From Anseranas semipalmata (lineage: Eukaryota; Chordata; Aves; Anseriformes; Anseranatidae), in contig VXAA01000613.1 of NCBI GenBank assembly GCA_013399115.1, positions 502,256 to 566,255 of the forward strand: a stretch of 64,000 bases of DNA, read 5' to 3'. The notes under the pieces were generated by a model. The model saw nothing but the letters and a program-made list of their open reading frames with translations, did not search any database and had not been told where the DNA came from. The position numbers were made by a program, and so were the translations under genes. Positions 23,261 to 36,100 of this stretch are shown piece after piece; within the stretch, counting starts at the first letter, position 1, and each line of letters starts with the position of its first letter.

Positions 23261-26200
23261 GTTTGTAGAGCTTACTGTCATCTACTGAGGTTACATATTG
23301 TATTAGCAAGGTGATATTAATAAGCAGATCTTATGTGCAAAGTTTCACATACAAAATTGCATGACTTTGAAGACTGTCAAGTGCACAGCAAGCAGTTTTT
23401 TTAATTACAGGGTGTTTTTCCTTTCATTGCAGCTCCATTATTAGCTTCAGCCAACAGATCTCTGGAAGGCTGCGGGCATGGAGGGGAGCAAGAAAGGGTC
23501 CATGGCATGCAGACATCCAGTGCAATTAGCAGCTACGCTTGCTGGCAGCACACAAAGGTCCAGGCAGCCACTTGGATGAGCAATTACTGCACCACGCCAC
23601 GTGTGCACTGACTGAGGTCCCCCCCAGCACCCAGTCACTGCTTAAACCCCAAGCTGAGGGGCTGCAGAGCAAAGCTCCGGTGACATCTAAGCCTCAGCAC
23701 GGAGCAAATCTCACTTCTTGCACATCAATCATCAGCATTTGCATCTTCACCAGAGCTTGGAGTTGGGCTCTCTTGGCTTCCACCAAAGATGGAGAAAAAA
23801 CACACATCTGCTTCAAGAGAAACGCAGCCACAACAGCAACCGGAGCGCTTTTGAGAAGTCCCATGCACCGGCCAACATTTTTTAATTGTTTCTTAACTTT
23901 CTATCTACAGATCTGCAGAGCACTCTAATATAATCAGGTCTTCTGCACAGGGGATTAGCAGGCTTATATCCCGTGGATCCAATCAGGAAAGTCTATCAGC
24001 AAAACATACTTATGTTGATACAGCTATTATAATCTGCATAATTCTTCTGAGTTCACGTACTTAATGGATAGCAAACAGAGTCATTACTGCTGCAACTTAC
24101 AGCCATAGGATCTCTATGAGCCATTCACTGCAGTGTTTTTTATTATTCATAGCTTTAGTTATTGATTTTCAGGAGAAGATACATGCTTTTAAGCACCATA
24201 AAAGCAAGAGAGGAAAACAAATAGCACTATTCCAAGATTAATACACTGTTCGTAATAAAAGTATGGCTGTCACATTGCACTGTATATAGCTGATGGAGCC
24301 TTGACAAATTCCATGCAAAATGGCTGAGTTGCTTAAGAAGCTTGTTAAATAATTTAAAGGCAAGTTTCACTGGAGGCAGGGAAGTTCTTCCCCCAATTCC
24401 ACTTTCTTAGATTTATGTGCTAGGAGTGTGTGAATCACCCAGCGTGCAGGATTTGGCCAGGATGCTTTGTCCCAGCAGGGCCAGGGGTGATGTGTGATCG
24501 CATGGGCCATGTATGGTTCATGTCCTAAAGGTCTCCAAGAGACATGGTCCAGCTGACATTCTGGTAGCAATAGTGCTCCGTGTTTATCAAACCACAGGGC
24601 TTGTATACCTAGACTGCTCGTCCTGCCCCTTCCCAGCTCTCCACACAGGATTAATCCTGAACCCAGACAATCCAATTACACCTCAAGATCCACCCAGGGT
24701 AGGGACAGGCTACAGAGATGCTTCCCCTCTTGCCCTGCAGGATTTCCATAGGGAAAGCATCTATGCCTCCCAGGAGGCAGGAGAGAAGTACAGGTGCTGC
24801 TTTGTCCAAACCACAACTGGCACTGGGAAGCACTGGCCATTGCCTGAGCATCTCAGCACGATCAGCTGTGCTGTTAACTAACCAGGCAGACCAGAGCTTC
24901 CTCCCCAGCAAACACCCCCATGGATCCACACAGAAGGAATTGCTTCCAGTGCCCCAGAGTCCTTCCAAATCGACATTGCCCACCAGTAGGCACAAAGCCA
25001 GACTCAGAGCCAGCAGAGCAGCAGCAACAGCCTTGTTTGTTCGCTTAAGGGCACGCATAGGAGACAAAGGACTGTCCAAATTACAACATTTCAACAGCAG
25101 CTAGGGTCCCACCACGGCCTTTTTGTTCCAGACACCATACAGACTGTCTCCATGTTAATAACTCTGGTTCCTAAGGAGGCAGGAAACAAGCAGGAGAAAA
25201 ACACCCCCAGGATGGAAGGCAAGGGGCCAGTCTTCCACAACATGCAGGCAAGGAGGGATGCAGGCAGGGGAAGAAATGAGCACTCAGCAACAGCTGGCAA
25301 AGCACCAGCACTCGGGGTAGGCACCTAAAGGACATTATAAGCAGCCTGCCACAGCTGTGCTGGGGATGCTTGCTAGCTCATGTCAGGTAAAAATCATCCT
25401 GACAGCTGCACGCTCCCCTCTTCCAAGTCCACAGAGGAAGGGTTCAATGCTAAGACTTCTATGCTTTACCCCCAAATTCATACTTAATGAGCAAGTCCAT
25501 CTATTTGCAGTTACTTATGCAGCCCTGACTGCTGCTATGCTGCACTCCAAAGATACTCATCCTCCAAGAAGCACAACAGTGAAAGCAACAGTCCCAATAT
25601 CACGATGGGATTTATGCAAGCTGCCTTCCACATCCATCCAAGCAAGCTGTTCCTGCCTTTTCTGGGGGGGAGGAGTGGAAATCAGCCCCATAGTGAAGGC
25701 GCTGGCTCTGACAGTGCCTCACCACGCATTCACCTCTTTTGAGCCTGACTTGCAAGAAGAGGAATTGCACATGAGTTATTTCCCACACAGGAAATTCTTG
25801 TCAAAAAGGGGAATTGCACATATTTGTCCTCATCCCAGCCAGCAGCAGGGCTGTGTGGCCATCATTCCTCCGCAACAGAGGAATCGTGGCATCAAAGCCA
25901 CTGCCGGAGATGAAGAAGCGACACAGTGAGTTTTACAGCCCCGCGAGGAGCTCCAGGAGACAGCATACCTGAGCCAGTTAGTTTTTTCTGCATCATTTAC
26001 ACCCACCCCCATTAAAACTTCCAGGCAGCTGTAACTTCCATAAAGCATCTCCCAGAGCAATCGCAGAGGTACCGCCCTTCCCCAAAGCTAAGCCAAGCAC
26101 TATTTAACTAAGACAGGGGTCCCACTCCCAGGGTTGTGAGCAGGAAGATTTCTGATTAGAATGAAGCTGAGTGCTCAAGAAATGCAGCACTATCTCAGCT

Positions 26201-28276
26201 GGGGGATTTAGCCCCAGGTATCAGCCAAGGCTGTGTTTGGAGGTTCACAGCCCCAAGAGCATTGCACCTCCTTGGTGCAACACAGCGCTCTGCTCCCTGT
26301 CCCACTAACACCACGCGCTCTGTTCTGCATTTATCCATTAATAATAAGCTGTCAGATTCCTTGGTTCGCACCAGTTATAAATTAATCTCTTTTAATTGGC
26401 TGTGCTTCCCAGCCCAACTTCCACCATGGAAGAACAACAGCTCCCCGTGGGTCCCTTTCTCCGCATGGTTATGCGGCACTGAGGAGCTCCAGCCTGCAGA
26501 CAGGCCCCCTGCCCACCCCCTCGCCCCTTCCCACTGCAATAAAAAGCAGCTCATGGTGGGGAAGAGGGCTGTTTGTCACTGCTGGTGGCCTGATTAAAAC
26601 ACCTTGGCATTCACTCCAGCACCTCGCCATCCACCAGCTCTGATACCCTAGCGTAAGTGCTGGCTGCTCAATGCAAAAACCTGCACAAGCTGCTCTCCGA
26701 GAGCTCTCCTGAATTGGAGACCATAGCCATGGGTTGCAATCCCTCTGCAGCGTGAGGCATCAGGAGAAATTAAGAGGAACGACAGGGTTCACACCCCAGC
26801 AGGGCACAATTCAGAACATAGATGCTTTCTGCACCTCTCAAGCCCCATGATGCACCCCCAGCTCTGCTAAGCACACTTGAAACATTTCAAGGAGAAGCAA
26901 AGAAAAGCAACAAACATAATATTAGGCTTGTTGATGCATCCATGAAGCCTTGTGGCCAGCAGCCCTGCAGCCTGTTGGGGGGACGCACCCACAGACAGGA
27001 GAGCACTGCGCCTGCTGCAAAGTGGAAGCCAAGGCACCACAAAGCCATGACCATGCTGTGCTCCAGCACCATTCTTGCTGGGGCCCTTGGGTGTTTAACA
27101 CTAGAGCAGGAGAAATTGGGCTTTGCCATTCAGCTGTGCTAATCCTTATCTAACCAAAGAGCTCAGGCTCTCCATCACACGCCCGCATTTCAGAGTGTGC
27201 CGAGGAGGCGGCATGATTCACATAACCAGCATTTTGCTTACTTGCCAAGAAGTCAGAGCTGCTTCATCATTCACTCACACTCATCCAACATAGGATCTGT
27301 GGTGGCATTTACACCATAACATGCAGAAACAGAGGTGGAAAAGCACTAGAAACAAAGAGCACAGCACAATCCTGCATGCAAGCAGCTCCAGCCAGGCTGA
27401 TCCCCACTGCAGCAGCCCTGAATCCAGCCAGTAGTAGCTGAGCTGCAACCCAGGAAGCCAGGAACATTCCCTGCCTCCCAGCTTTGGTTTTTGTTTTGTG
27501 TTTTTAGCTGCTCACATCAAACCCAGAGCTGCAGCTACATATCATGTAGAAGCCAAATAAATAAAAATAAAAGAGAACACCACAACAAGTTCTGGGCATT
27601 TCAGCCCCAAACCCCCGTCACAACTCCAGCTCCAAGCAGCCATTCCACACTTGATCACACAAGTGGGTCACCACTCAGGACAAGCAATGGCCAACACAGC
27701 ACCACTCTGGGACACTTTGCAACACCAGGACCTGAGTTTGCCCCTCAGGCTTTCCCCACTTTGGGGCCAGGGCAGACCCCCTCCCATGCTGACTCCAGAA
27801 GAACCTTTAAAGCTGCTCTTACCTTTCTGCAGAACCCCGCTGCCATCCTGCTTTCCTCTCACACAGGCTGTCCTCGGTGGCCCCTCGCACAAGTAAGCCC
27901 ATGGTCCTGAGCCACATTCCCCCACAGACACCACGTCTTGCAGGCAAACAGCTGAAGGCAGGGGTGTGCTTTTCACACCCACAAAACACCCCAGCAGCAG
28001 CACCTCAGCCCAAGCTCCTCCACAAGACACCACCAAAGCCCCTCACTAAAGGCCCCTCCAGCAGGCAGGAGCACCCTGCTCTCCCACAGCAGCATCCTGA
28101 GCCTGCTCCTCACCAGCCCTTTTCAGGGCGCTGCTGGGACCTGCCAGCCCCTGCACAGCTGAGCCATATCACCTCATTCCACCCTAATTAGTGCCTGGGT
28201 GCAGGCTGCTAACGATGCCCAGGTGGCTCAGCCCAGGACCCCACCCCGGCTCAGTCCAGGTGCACCTTTATTTCCT
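23261..28276. other. Non-coding upstream flank, segment 6
   Basis: No gene is recognised. The first kilobase is AT-rich (about 23,250-23,450 and 23,930-24,370), with TTAATTA and TTATTATTC-type words, and is a candidate regulatory block. The remainder to 28,270 is C- and A-rich on the + strand with only chance open frames. Confidence 0.5.
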
Positions 28277-28316
28277 GCAGTGTTAATGAGACTAATGCAG
28301 TGTTAATGAGGCTAAT
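28277..28316. repeat. 20-bp tandem duplication near SNX19 promoter
   Basis: GCAGTGTTAATGAGACTAAT (28,277-28,296) is followed directly by a copy with one A-to-G change (28,297-28,316). It lies about 220 bp left of the assembly gap that hides the SNX19 5' end, so it is probably within the proximal promoter. Each copy contains GTTAAT, part of an HNF1-like half site. Confidence 0.85.
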
Positions 28317-28434
28317 ACAATTTAGATGCACCCGGGGGTGCTCTGCTGGGTGCCGGGACTGCCCTGGTACAGCAGCACCGGGTTATTTTTTACACAAAGT
28401 AGCGATGCAAACTTTTTCCTTTTAAAAATAGCAC

Positions 28435-29300
28435 TTGGCAACGGCTGTGCAGGGATGCAAGGGCTACGCGGGGACGCAGCCGCCTTATCTCAACGCGTGT
28501 GCGCACAACGAGAAACGCAGGGGCGCGAGCTCCTTAATTNNNNNNNNNNNNNNNNNNNNNNNNNNNNNNNNNNNNNNNNNNNNNNNNNNNNNNNNNNNNN
28601 NNNNNNNNNNNNNNNNNNNNNNNNNNNNNNNNNNNNNNNNNNNNNNNNNNNNNNNNNNNNNNNNNNNNNNNNNNNNNNNNNNNNNNNNNNNNNNNNNNNN
28701 NNNNNNNNNNNNNNNNNNNNNNNNNNNNNNNNNNNNNNNNNNNNNNNNNNNNNNNNNNNNNNNNNNNNNNNNNNNNNNNNNNNNNNNNNNNNNNNNNNNN
28801 NNNNNNNNNNNNNNNNNNNNNNNNNNNNNNNNNNNNNNNNNNNNNNNNNNNNNNNNNNNNNNNNNNNNNNNNNNNNNNNNNNNNNNNNNNNNNNNNNNNN
28901 NNNNNNNNNNNNNNNNNNNNNNNNNNNNNNNNNNNNNNNNNNNNNNNNNNNNNNNNNNNNNNNNNNNNNNNNNNNNNNNNNNNNNNNNNNNNNNNNNNNN
29001 NNNNNNNNGCCGGGTGGACCGCCAGGCCCTGGCCCGCCGCCTTCTCCTCCTCTGCGGCCACCACCTACAGAGCTACCTGCGGGCCCGCGAGGCTCTGCGG
29101 GGTGCCCCGGAGGGCGGCCAGGCACTGTGGCGGGAGTACAGCCGGATAGCGGGCCCCCACCCGGCCCTGCGCAGCCCGGCGGCGGAGGTGGGCTACGCCC
29201 GGGCCGCCGTGGAGGTGCTGCTGCAGGCGTTGGTGCCCCAGCCCCACCTGGAGACACGGACGGGACGCTTCGTGGTGGTGGAGCTGGTGGCCTGCAACGT
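28435..29300 (+). promoter_or_regulatory. CpG-rich SNX19 promoter / first-exon block (gapped)
   Basis: CpG density rises sharply from about 28,440 (ACGGC, TACGCGGGGACGC, AACGCGTG, CGCGAG). It is very high from 29,009 to 29,300 inside exon 1. The intervening 469 N fit an unsequenced GC-rich CpG island. The transcription start and the translation start are expected within or just left of the gap. No TATA box is seen, as is usual for CpG-island promoters. Confidence 0.6.
28540..29008. other. Assembly gap, 469 N, hides SNX19 N-terminus
   Basis: The gap removes the start codon, the hydrophobic N-terminal anchor and the first part of the PXA domain. By comparison with mammalian SNX19 (about 992 residues), roughly 160-175 residues are missing, close to the 156 codons that 469 bases could encode. 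The in-frame ATG at 28,435, left of the gap, gives a leader unlike SNX19 and is not accepted as the start. Confidence 0.95.
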
Positions 29301-30147
29301 GCTGCTGCCTGTTGTCAAGAAGATGGCCGACCCTGACTGGATCAACCTGCTGCTCGTCGGGGCTTTCTCCAAGAAGCCCCGGGAAGAAGAGCAGCCCCCT
29401 GCACCCCCGGTGCCTGACTGCTTGCCCTTCGTGGTGCAGCCGGATGCCTCTCCTGCAGGGCTGTCCCCTTCTCCAAGGGCTGTGGAGGTGCCTGGGCGAG
29501 AGGCAGGAGCTGCCGGTGAGGAGGGAGAGGACGCAGCGAGCGGGCTGAGCCGCACAGAGGTGCCCTTCCTCTGCCCGCGAGCCCTGGGCTCCCTGTTCCC
29601 CTGTGAGGGTTTGGAGCTGGAGTCCCCTGCACCTGATCTGGGCCAGGACGTGGACCTGCTGGCACCGTCGCCTGCCAGGGAGTTTCTCGATGACCCTTTC
29701 CCTGATGCTCCTGCTGTGCTAGAGGGACCAGACACTTTAGAGGATGGCACGGGAGACCTGGAGGAAAGCAATGCCACCTGCACAGATGCTGGCCTCCTTC
29801 CTCCCTCTGCTTTTGCTCTGAGCTCCTGTCCTGACATCCAAATCGATCCAGCAGTGGACAAGGAGGAGGAGAGCCTGCCTATCCCCAAAAAGTCCTCGCA
29901 GAGGCCCTGCAGCTTGGGGAAGGAACTGGGGGCATCAGAAGCCCCACCGCAAAGCCCCCCAGACCCTGGGCAGAGCCTTCCCCTGCTCTCGTCCTCCCCA
30001 ACAGCTCCCATCAGCACCTTCAGCTTTGAGCCCCTCAACAGCCCTGACGGGCCGGTCGTCATCCAGAACCTGCGGATAACTGGGACCATCACTGCACGAG
30101 AGCACAGCGGGACTGGCTTCCACCCCTACACCCTGTACACTGTCAAG
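29009..30147 (+). CDS. SNX19: SNX19 exon 1 (partial): PXA half, linker, start of PX
   Basis: The visible part encodes the second half of the PXA domain, including HLETRTGRFVVVEL and DPDWINLLLVGAFSKK. These are strongly conserved in SNX19. A long Pro/Ser/Glu-rich disordered linker follows, ending with the PX start ITGTITAREHSGTGFHPY. The donor is AAG|gtaaat, phase 0. Very high GC at the left end falls toward the right. If intron 1 is retained, the frame continues to a TAG at 30,244-30,246, which would give a PXA-only protein with a 33-residue alternative tail. Confidence 0.93.
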
Positions 30148-33100
30148 GTAAATGCTCCCCAGGTGCCCACCCCTTTTTCCAAGATCTGTGCCCCAGCTGG
30201 GGAGCACAGGCTGGTGTTTGGAGATGAGGACTTCTGCTCTGTATAGCTTAACAATGATTTTTGTCTGGCAGCAGGGGAGTATCAGGCATGGTGACTTTCA
30301 CAGTGGCTGTTTGGATGCAGGACAGGGGTTACCACTCTTGGCCAAGGGTTGTGTGGGGCTGGTTGAGTCTAATATCCCAATTTCACCAGTCCCTTCATCG
30401 TGAGGGATTTGTGTGCTGTGCAGCCCCTGTTCTGCAGAGAAGGGTCAATCTGACAAATTGTTGGATGGGACCTCCGTGGGGTCTGGGGATTGTGGGGCCA
30501 GCAAGGATCACAGTACATGAGGATTGGTTTGGGGTCTGGAAGGATTAATGACTGTTGCTTTCCTCCTCAGTATGAGACTGCCCTGGAGGGTGAGAGCACA
30601 GGCAGCCTTCAGCAAATGGCCTACCACACCGTGAACCGCCGTTACCGGGAGTTCCTCAACCTCCAGACCAGACTGGAAGAGAAACCGGAGCTCCGCAAGT
30701 TCCTGAAAAGTCAGTGCCTGCATTAGCTTTCTGTGAAAATCCTTTTCTCTCTCATCCCAGTCTGTGCCCCTGCTCTGCTCTGAGGGTGTCCAGCCCTGTC
30801 TGAGCATGCTGGGACGCTGGGCTGCTTATGATGCCCGTGTCCTCCATTGCCTGTGCAGAAATGATTGGAGGAAGAATTTTTCTTTCACCAGCAAATTCCA
30901 GCGTTGCAAAAAGCATCCTTGTTCCCGTTTAGATCACAATGCTTGTTATTGCAGTTTTGCACCTTGGCAGTGAGCAACATCAAAACATAATATCTGCAAG
31001 CGTATTGTTTGTATACAAGCAAGTGTTGAACAGAAGCCTTATTTAAAAAAAAAAAAGTTCTTCTAATACTACTCCTGTTTTAAAAAAAATCATTGAATTT
31101 AACATGTTCCTATTTAATCCTCTGATATTGACAGATCTGGGGGTTGGGTTGGAAAACTGCTTTGAGAATTCTGGGGCACTTTGAGTGATCTCGAGTCTTT
31201 GTGCTAAACTGGTGTCCTTGCTTCCTTAACGTCAAAGGCACGGATGGTACAATAGCCAGCAGGATGCAGGTTCTGTATGGATTTAAGGTGTGAGTCGGTC
31301 AGCCTGGTCTGGGTGCCGTATTATCTTGGGCAGTGTGCAGTGGTGGTCCTCAGCAGGAGAGCATTAAGATTTTAATACAGCTGTTAGTTTTCTGGCACTT
31401 GCTAACGTGTTTGTTTTATTTGAAGATATCAAAGGCCCAAAGAAACTGTTCCCTGATCTCCCATTTGGAAACATGGACAGCGATAAAGTGGAAGCCAGAA
31501 AAAGTCTGCTAGAATCTTTCTTGAAGGTGAGATACTTGCTCAATGCCTGCCTGGCATCCACCACCTCTCATGGCTGCTGAGATGATTCTCACTGTTCCCC
31601 TTTCTTTGGTGCAGTGATTAGATCACTGCTGATGTGTTACACCTGAGAGATGGGCTCTTGTGCTGGCTGCTGGTGTCTTAACTCTTAAGTTTTTTTTTTT
31701 TTTTTTACATTTTCACAAGTAGTTGCTAGACTCATTTTTTACTATTACTGGGGAAAGTGTAAATGGAGAGTATCTGCTTTTTTCCCTGCCCTGCTGTCTT
31801 GAGTAGAGCCACAGAGGGTAACTGTCCTGTCTATGATGGGCAGCCAGAAATGCCAAATGGATTTTTACATGTAGCGGGGCCTTGAGCTAATAGCTATAGC
31901 TTTCTGTGAGCTGGAAAGTAGTGGCTCAGGACAGCTCTGTACTGACAGACAGCAGAGCACATCAGGTATTTTCCACTTGTACTTTACATGAGCAGGCTGG
32001 GAAGTTGACTCAAAGAAGATCTAAAGCTGTATCTTCCCTTGCAGCAATTGTGTGCAGTCCCTGAGATTGCTAACAGTGAGGAGGTGCAGGAGTTCCTCGC
32101 CCTGAACACTGACGCCAGGATTGCATTCGTCAAGAAGCCCTTTGTTGTCTCCAGGATAGACAAGGTAGACAAGCAGGAAACTGGTTTTGTGAAGCTCTTT
32201 TGACTGCACTTAGACTCTCCTTTTGCATATGCCCCTTGGGCTTCATTGTCTATCGGTATTGCTGCTGCAGTAGTAGCCAAAAATCTCAGGCACACTCTGT
32301 GTAGCTGGGTTGAGCTTGCCCAGAAAGCCATAAAACTAGGAAGAAGGGTCATAGCCCACCTTAAAGAGCCTGTTTTTTTTGTTTGTTTTGTTTTGTTTTT
32401 CATGGAAAATAGGGACACAGCAAGTCTTAAAACTCTTGATTCTTATTTGGGAAAACTCTGTCAATGATTGATGGCACTCCTGGCTCTTGCAGATTGTTGT
32501 CAATGCCATTGTGGATACCTTGAAGACAGCGTTCCCCAGGTCAGAGCCCCAGAGCCCCACGGAGGATCTTAGCGAGACCGAAGTGGATGGGAAATCTCAG
32601 ACTGATGGGAGGAAGGCTAACAAGTAAGGGCTCCTTCAGCTTCCCCTGTGCTTCATGTAGAACGTGGAGTTCATCAGTAAGCTGGCTCCAACATGGAAGT
32701 ACCAACTTGATGCTTCACATGGTTTGGATAATACGTGGCTGTCATGCTTTAGTTGAGTTGCTTTCTCTTTCACATGCTGACCAAGAGTATTTGAGTTCCT
32801 GTTTGGGTAAAAGATTCTCCAGGAATGCTCAGGTTTCCACAGCAATTGCTACTGGAGGTTTTTCTGCTTGTGGTTTCTTCCTGAGGGAACTGTGAAGTGG
32901 TAGCATTTGCTGGGAAAGATGATGATGCTCCTGGAGAATTGCTTTTTACCCTTAAACATTTGTGACCTACAAATGTGGCGAGTTACTGCAAAATACAGCT
33001 ATAACTTGTGCAGCATTGGGTTGTAACTGGTAAGAACAATTACTCCATGCACAGCACTTCAGGGCAGATTTCAAAATGTGATGAAGAAAATATGTAGTGT

Positions 33101-36100
33101 TCCAGCTAGTTTTACCTATATTGTCTACCTGAAGGTTTACTCCTACCTCTCCCATGTGTTTCACAAAATGACATGTCGCTTTTCCCAGCAAAAGTTCGAA
33201 TATTTAGGAGTAATGTTTAAGGTCACTGCACCTATCTTGCTTACCAAGTGTTTGGTGCTGCTTGCAGTGACGAGCCCCATTGTGCTTGTCACCGATTGTT
33301 CTCTTACAGAACACAGGAAGGTTTCTGCATGAGTATAGCTTTTTTTTTTTTCCAGGAAATAGATGTTTTGCTAGGGAAAGCTGCTTTGGACAAAGAGTTT
33401 TATATATAAAAAAAAAGTATTCAACTTTTGAAGCATCTTGGCTGACATTCCTTCATGATAAACAGACTATTTTACAATTTGTCCCAAGTCCAAAATGCCC
33501 TTTCATATCCTCCTTTTGTTATATGTATTTACAATTGGGTTTCACAATCCTGCTGAGTACGTTTCAACTCAGAGGCTTTTCTGAATGTTTTCCTGGATAT
33601 GCTGATGTGCTGACACTTTGCTGAGCAGAAATGCCTACATCTGCATGTAGGCTTATATCTAAAATAGCTGTCAAAGAAGGTGTATGTGACAGATACTGGA
33701 AAGCCTTGGTTATGCCAGTGTTTTAGAATGTTGTAGTTGAGCAGTAGAACTCTAAAGCTTTCATTGCATGGTTCTACAGCTAGTTCTCAGTTATTCTGGG
33801 GGCAGATGCTTTTTTGAACCACTTTACATCTAATCAGACTACTTAGCTTGGGCATGACACTGGACAAACACAGCTGCTTCAGGTTTTTGGCTGAGGCTGG
33901 GAAACTCATCACTCACAGCTTGTGGAGAAAATCCTGACTGTGCCATGTTTCTCCTCTTCAGGTCCAGGCTGAGGTTCCCATCCAGTAAAATCACTCCAGT
34001 CCTGAGTGTGAGTGAAGCACATGATAGGATCGTGTACTCTGTGAGGGAGAGCAGCACTGTAAGTTCAGATCCCTCTTATGATCCTTTCATGATCCTAATC
34101 CTTGCCCTGTTTGGATGCTGGCTTGGAATTATCCACGTGAACAAAGGTTGTGGCTGCTGCGGCCTTGTTCCCGCATGCCTGGTCTTTGCAGAAGGGCAAT
34201 GAGCAGCCCTCGTGCTGTTGGATGGAGCAAGTTGCAAACCAGGTGATGCAGGAGCTCTCTGGGCAGTGGGGACTGTGGTACTAATACACTGCTGCTTTTA
34301 TAGGTCTCTGGCACCATGTCACTGGCTGCTATGGAATCCTTCATCCAGAAGCAGGAAAAGCTGCTGGAGACAGTCCCCAGCAAAGCTCCTGAGGGCGAAG
34401 GAAGCAGAGAAGCTAACGAATGCTCCGTACAGGAGGCTACAGACAGGCTGGGCCCATCGGAGCAGGGAGGACATCCAGACACAGACACAGGTGAGCTCAG
34501 CCCCTCTGCTGGTGCTTCAGCCTTTATCCCCTGGTGCTGCAAGAGCTGCCTGCTGAGAATCTGCATGCTCAGCTTGCAAGGTCTTGAGCATGAGGACCTG
34601 GTCCCTTGCCTGTTGCACCTTGATTAAAGAGAAGGCAAGATGAGTCTTTTCCAGTCCTGTTGGGAGATTCCTCTGATCTTTATTGCTATTGGAAGCAAAT
34701 TGGGTCTTGGCTCAGTTCTGTCCCTGTAGATCTTCACCTTGGTGTACTCACTACAGTTACTGCAGAGATGCATTTCTTAAGGACATGCTACCTAGATTGT
34801 TATTTGTAAAATCAATTGTTAATGTTGTAAAATCAAGCTCTTTTAAACAGTTAAACTGCCAAATTACAGTTTCTTGGTAGTTTCAAGTTAGCGTTGATAT
34901 GTCCATACACTATGAAAGGACATTTGAGATTCAGTTGAGTTTGGATGAATTTGGTGGGAATGCTAAATGTGTAACCTCAGTTCAAGGAACAATGTTCCCT
35001 TTCTGGTTATAGATCTCTCCTCTGAAGCACAGAGGTCCTATGTCCTCTCAGAGCAGTTACAAGATTATCCTGAGCATGAGCAAAAATATGTTCCCTAATC
35101 TTGTTCTTGGAATAGCTAAGCTGTATCAGCTGGAACTTTCCAAAAATTTCACTCCAGTGGTTCAAGTTTGGCAAGCTCTGACTGAAAGCACATGCTTGTG
35201 ACAGGATGGGTCTGGTATTCTGAAACCTAGCCTGCGCTACCAGCTTTGTCTATAATCTTTGAACACATGCCTGCAGTTGTTTTGGGGCTGCTGGGGAGCA
35301 GGACTGGGATCGGAGGTCAGTGCTCTGTACAGAGGACAAGAGATACAGGCAGGCCAAGTTAGCTGAACTCTTAAGGAAATCATATGTAAATGATGTCAAA
35401 TGCCTGCAGGTCTGTGATGCCTCACAGGCTGAGACAGGGCAGACTGGTCTGGTAGGATAAGGGGAATGAATGTCTGGGGAGCAGCTGGCTAAAGGCAACC
35501 AGTGTCCATATCTGCTCACGGGGTGACCTCTTGGAGGAGGTTGGCCAGCAGCTCTCTGAGGAAGGAGACTTGGATGTGACGGGAATAAACAGCTTGCTCA
35601 CAACTCTTTTTGTATGGGGTTGCAGTGATGCTAAACAGCCTGCTCCAGTTTTTGTACAGGGAAGTCAATCTCAAAGGGCAAAGCAAGGACTAACTTGCGC
35701 ATGGCCCAGAGGAAGAGGCCCTAAGCACACTCAAATGCTCTGTCTCCTCCAAATGAACAGCCTGGAGTTATTAGTCCAGCTGGTAAGCAGTAGGGAGGGA
35801 GGGAGGCATGCCAGGGTTCAGAATCCTCAGAATCCCTTTCCCCTTTATCTCCAGCAGCCCTGTTGGCTCTCTGCAGGGAGAGAGTGCTTGAAAGATGAGG
35901 TATCAGGGAACAGCAGAGTAGGAGAAGCTGCCGCACAGTAATTCACTCTGCTGACAGAGCAGATGCAGCAGCCTCAGGTTGGGCTGCTGGCCTAGGAGTG
36001 GTTATCTCAGGTAGGTTTGTGGTACGCTAACAGGTTTGTTCTGCACACCAGCTACAACGTTTTGGGGCCAAGCAGCATAGAAGTCCTTCTCTAGCAAGTT

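Noticed and set aside
1..28276. NTM exons on the minus strand
   Set aside because: I searched the minus-strand frames for immunoglobulin-domain motifs of the NTM/OPCML family and saw none. The gene may lie farther left.
28435..29008. ATG at 28,435 as the SNX19 start
   Set aside because: The visible leader before the gap does not resemble SNX19, and the frame passes through N bases. The SNX19 start should lie in the gap.
29193..30092. 299-codon minus-strand frame antisense to SNX19 exon 1
   Set aside because: It is a shadow of the real coding strand in a GC-rich exon. Its Ser/Gly-rich content mirrors the SNX19 linker.
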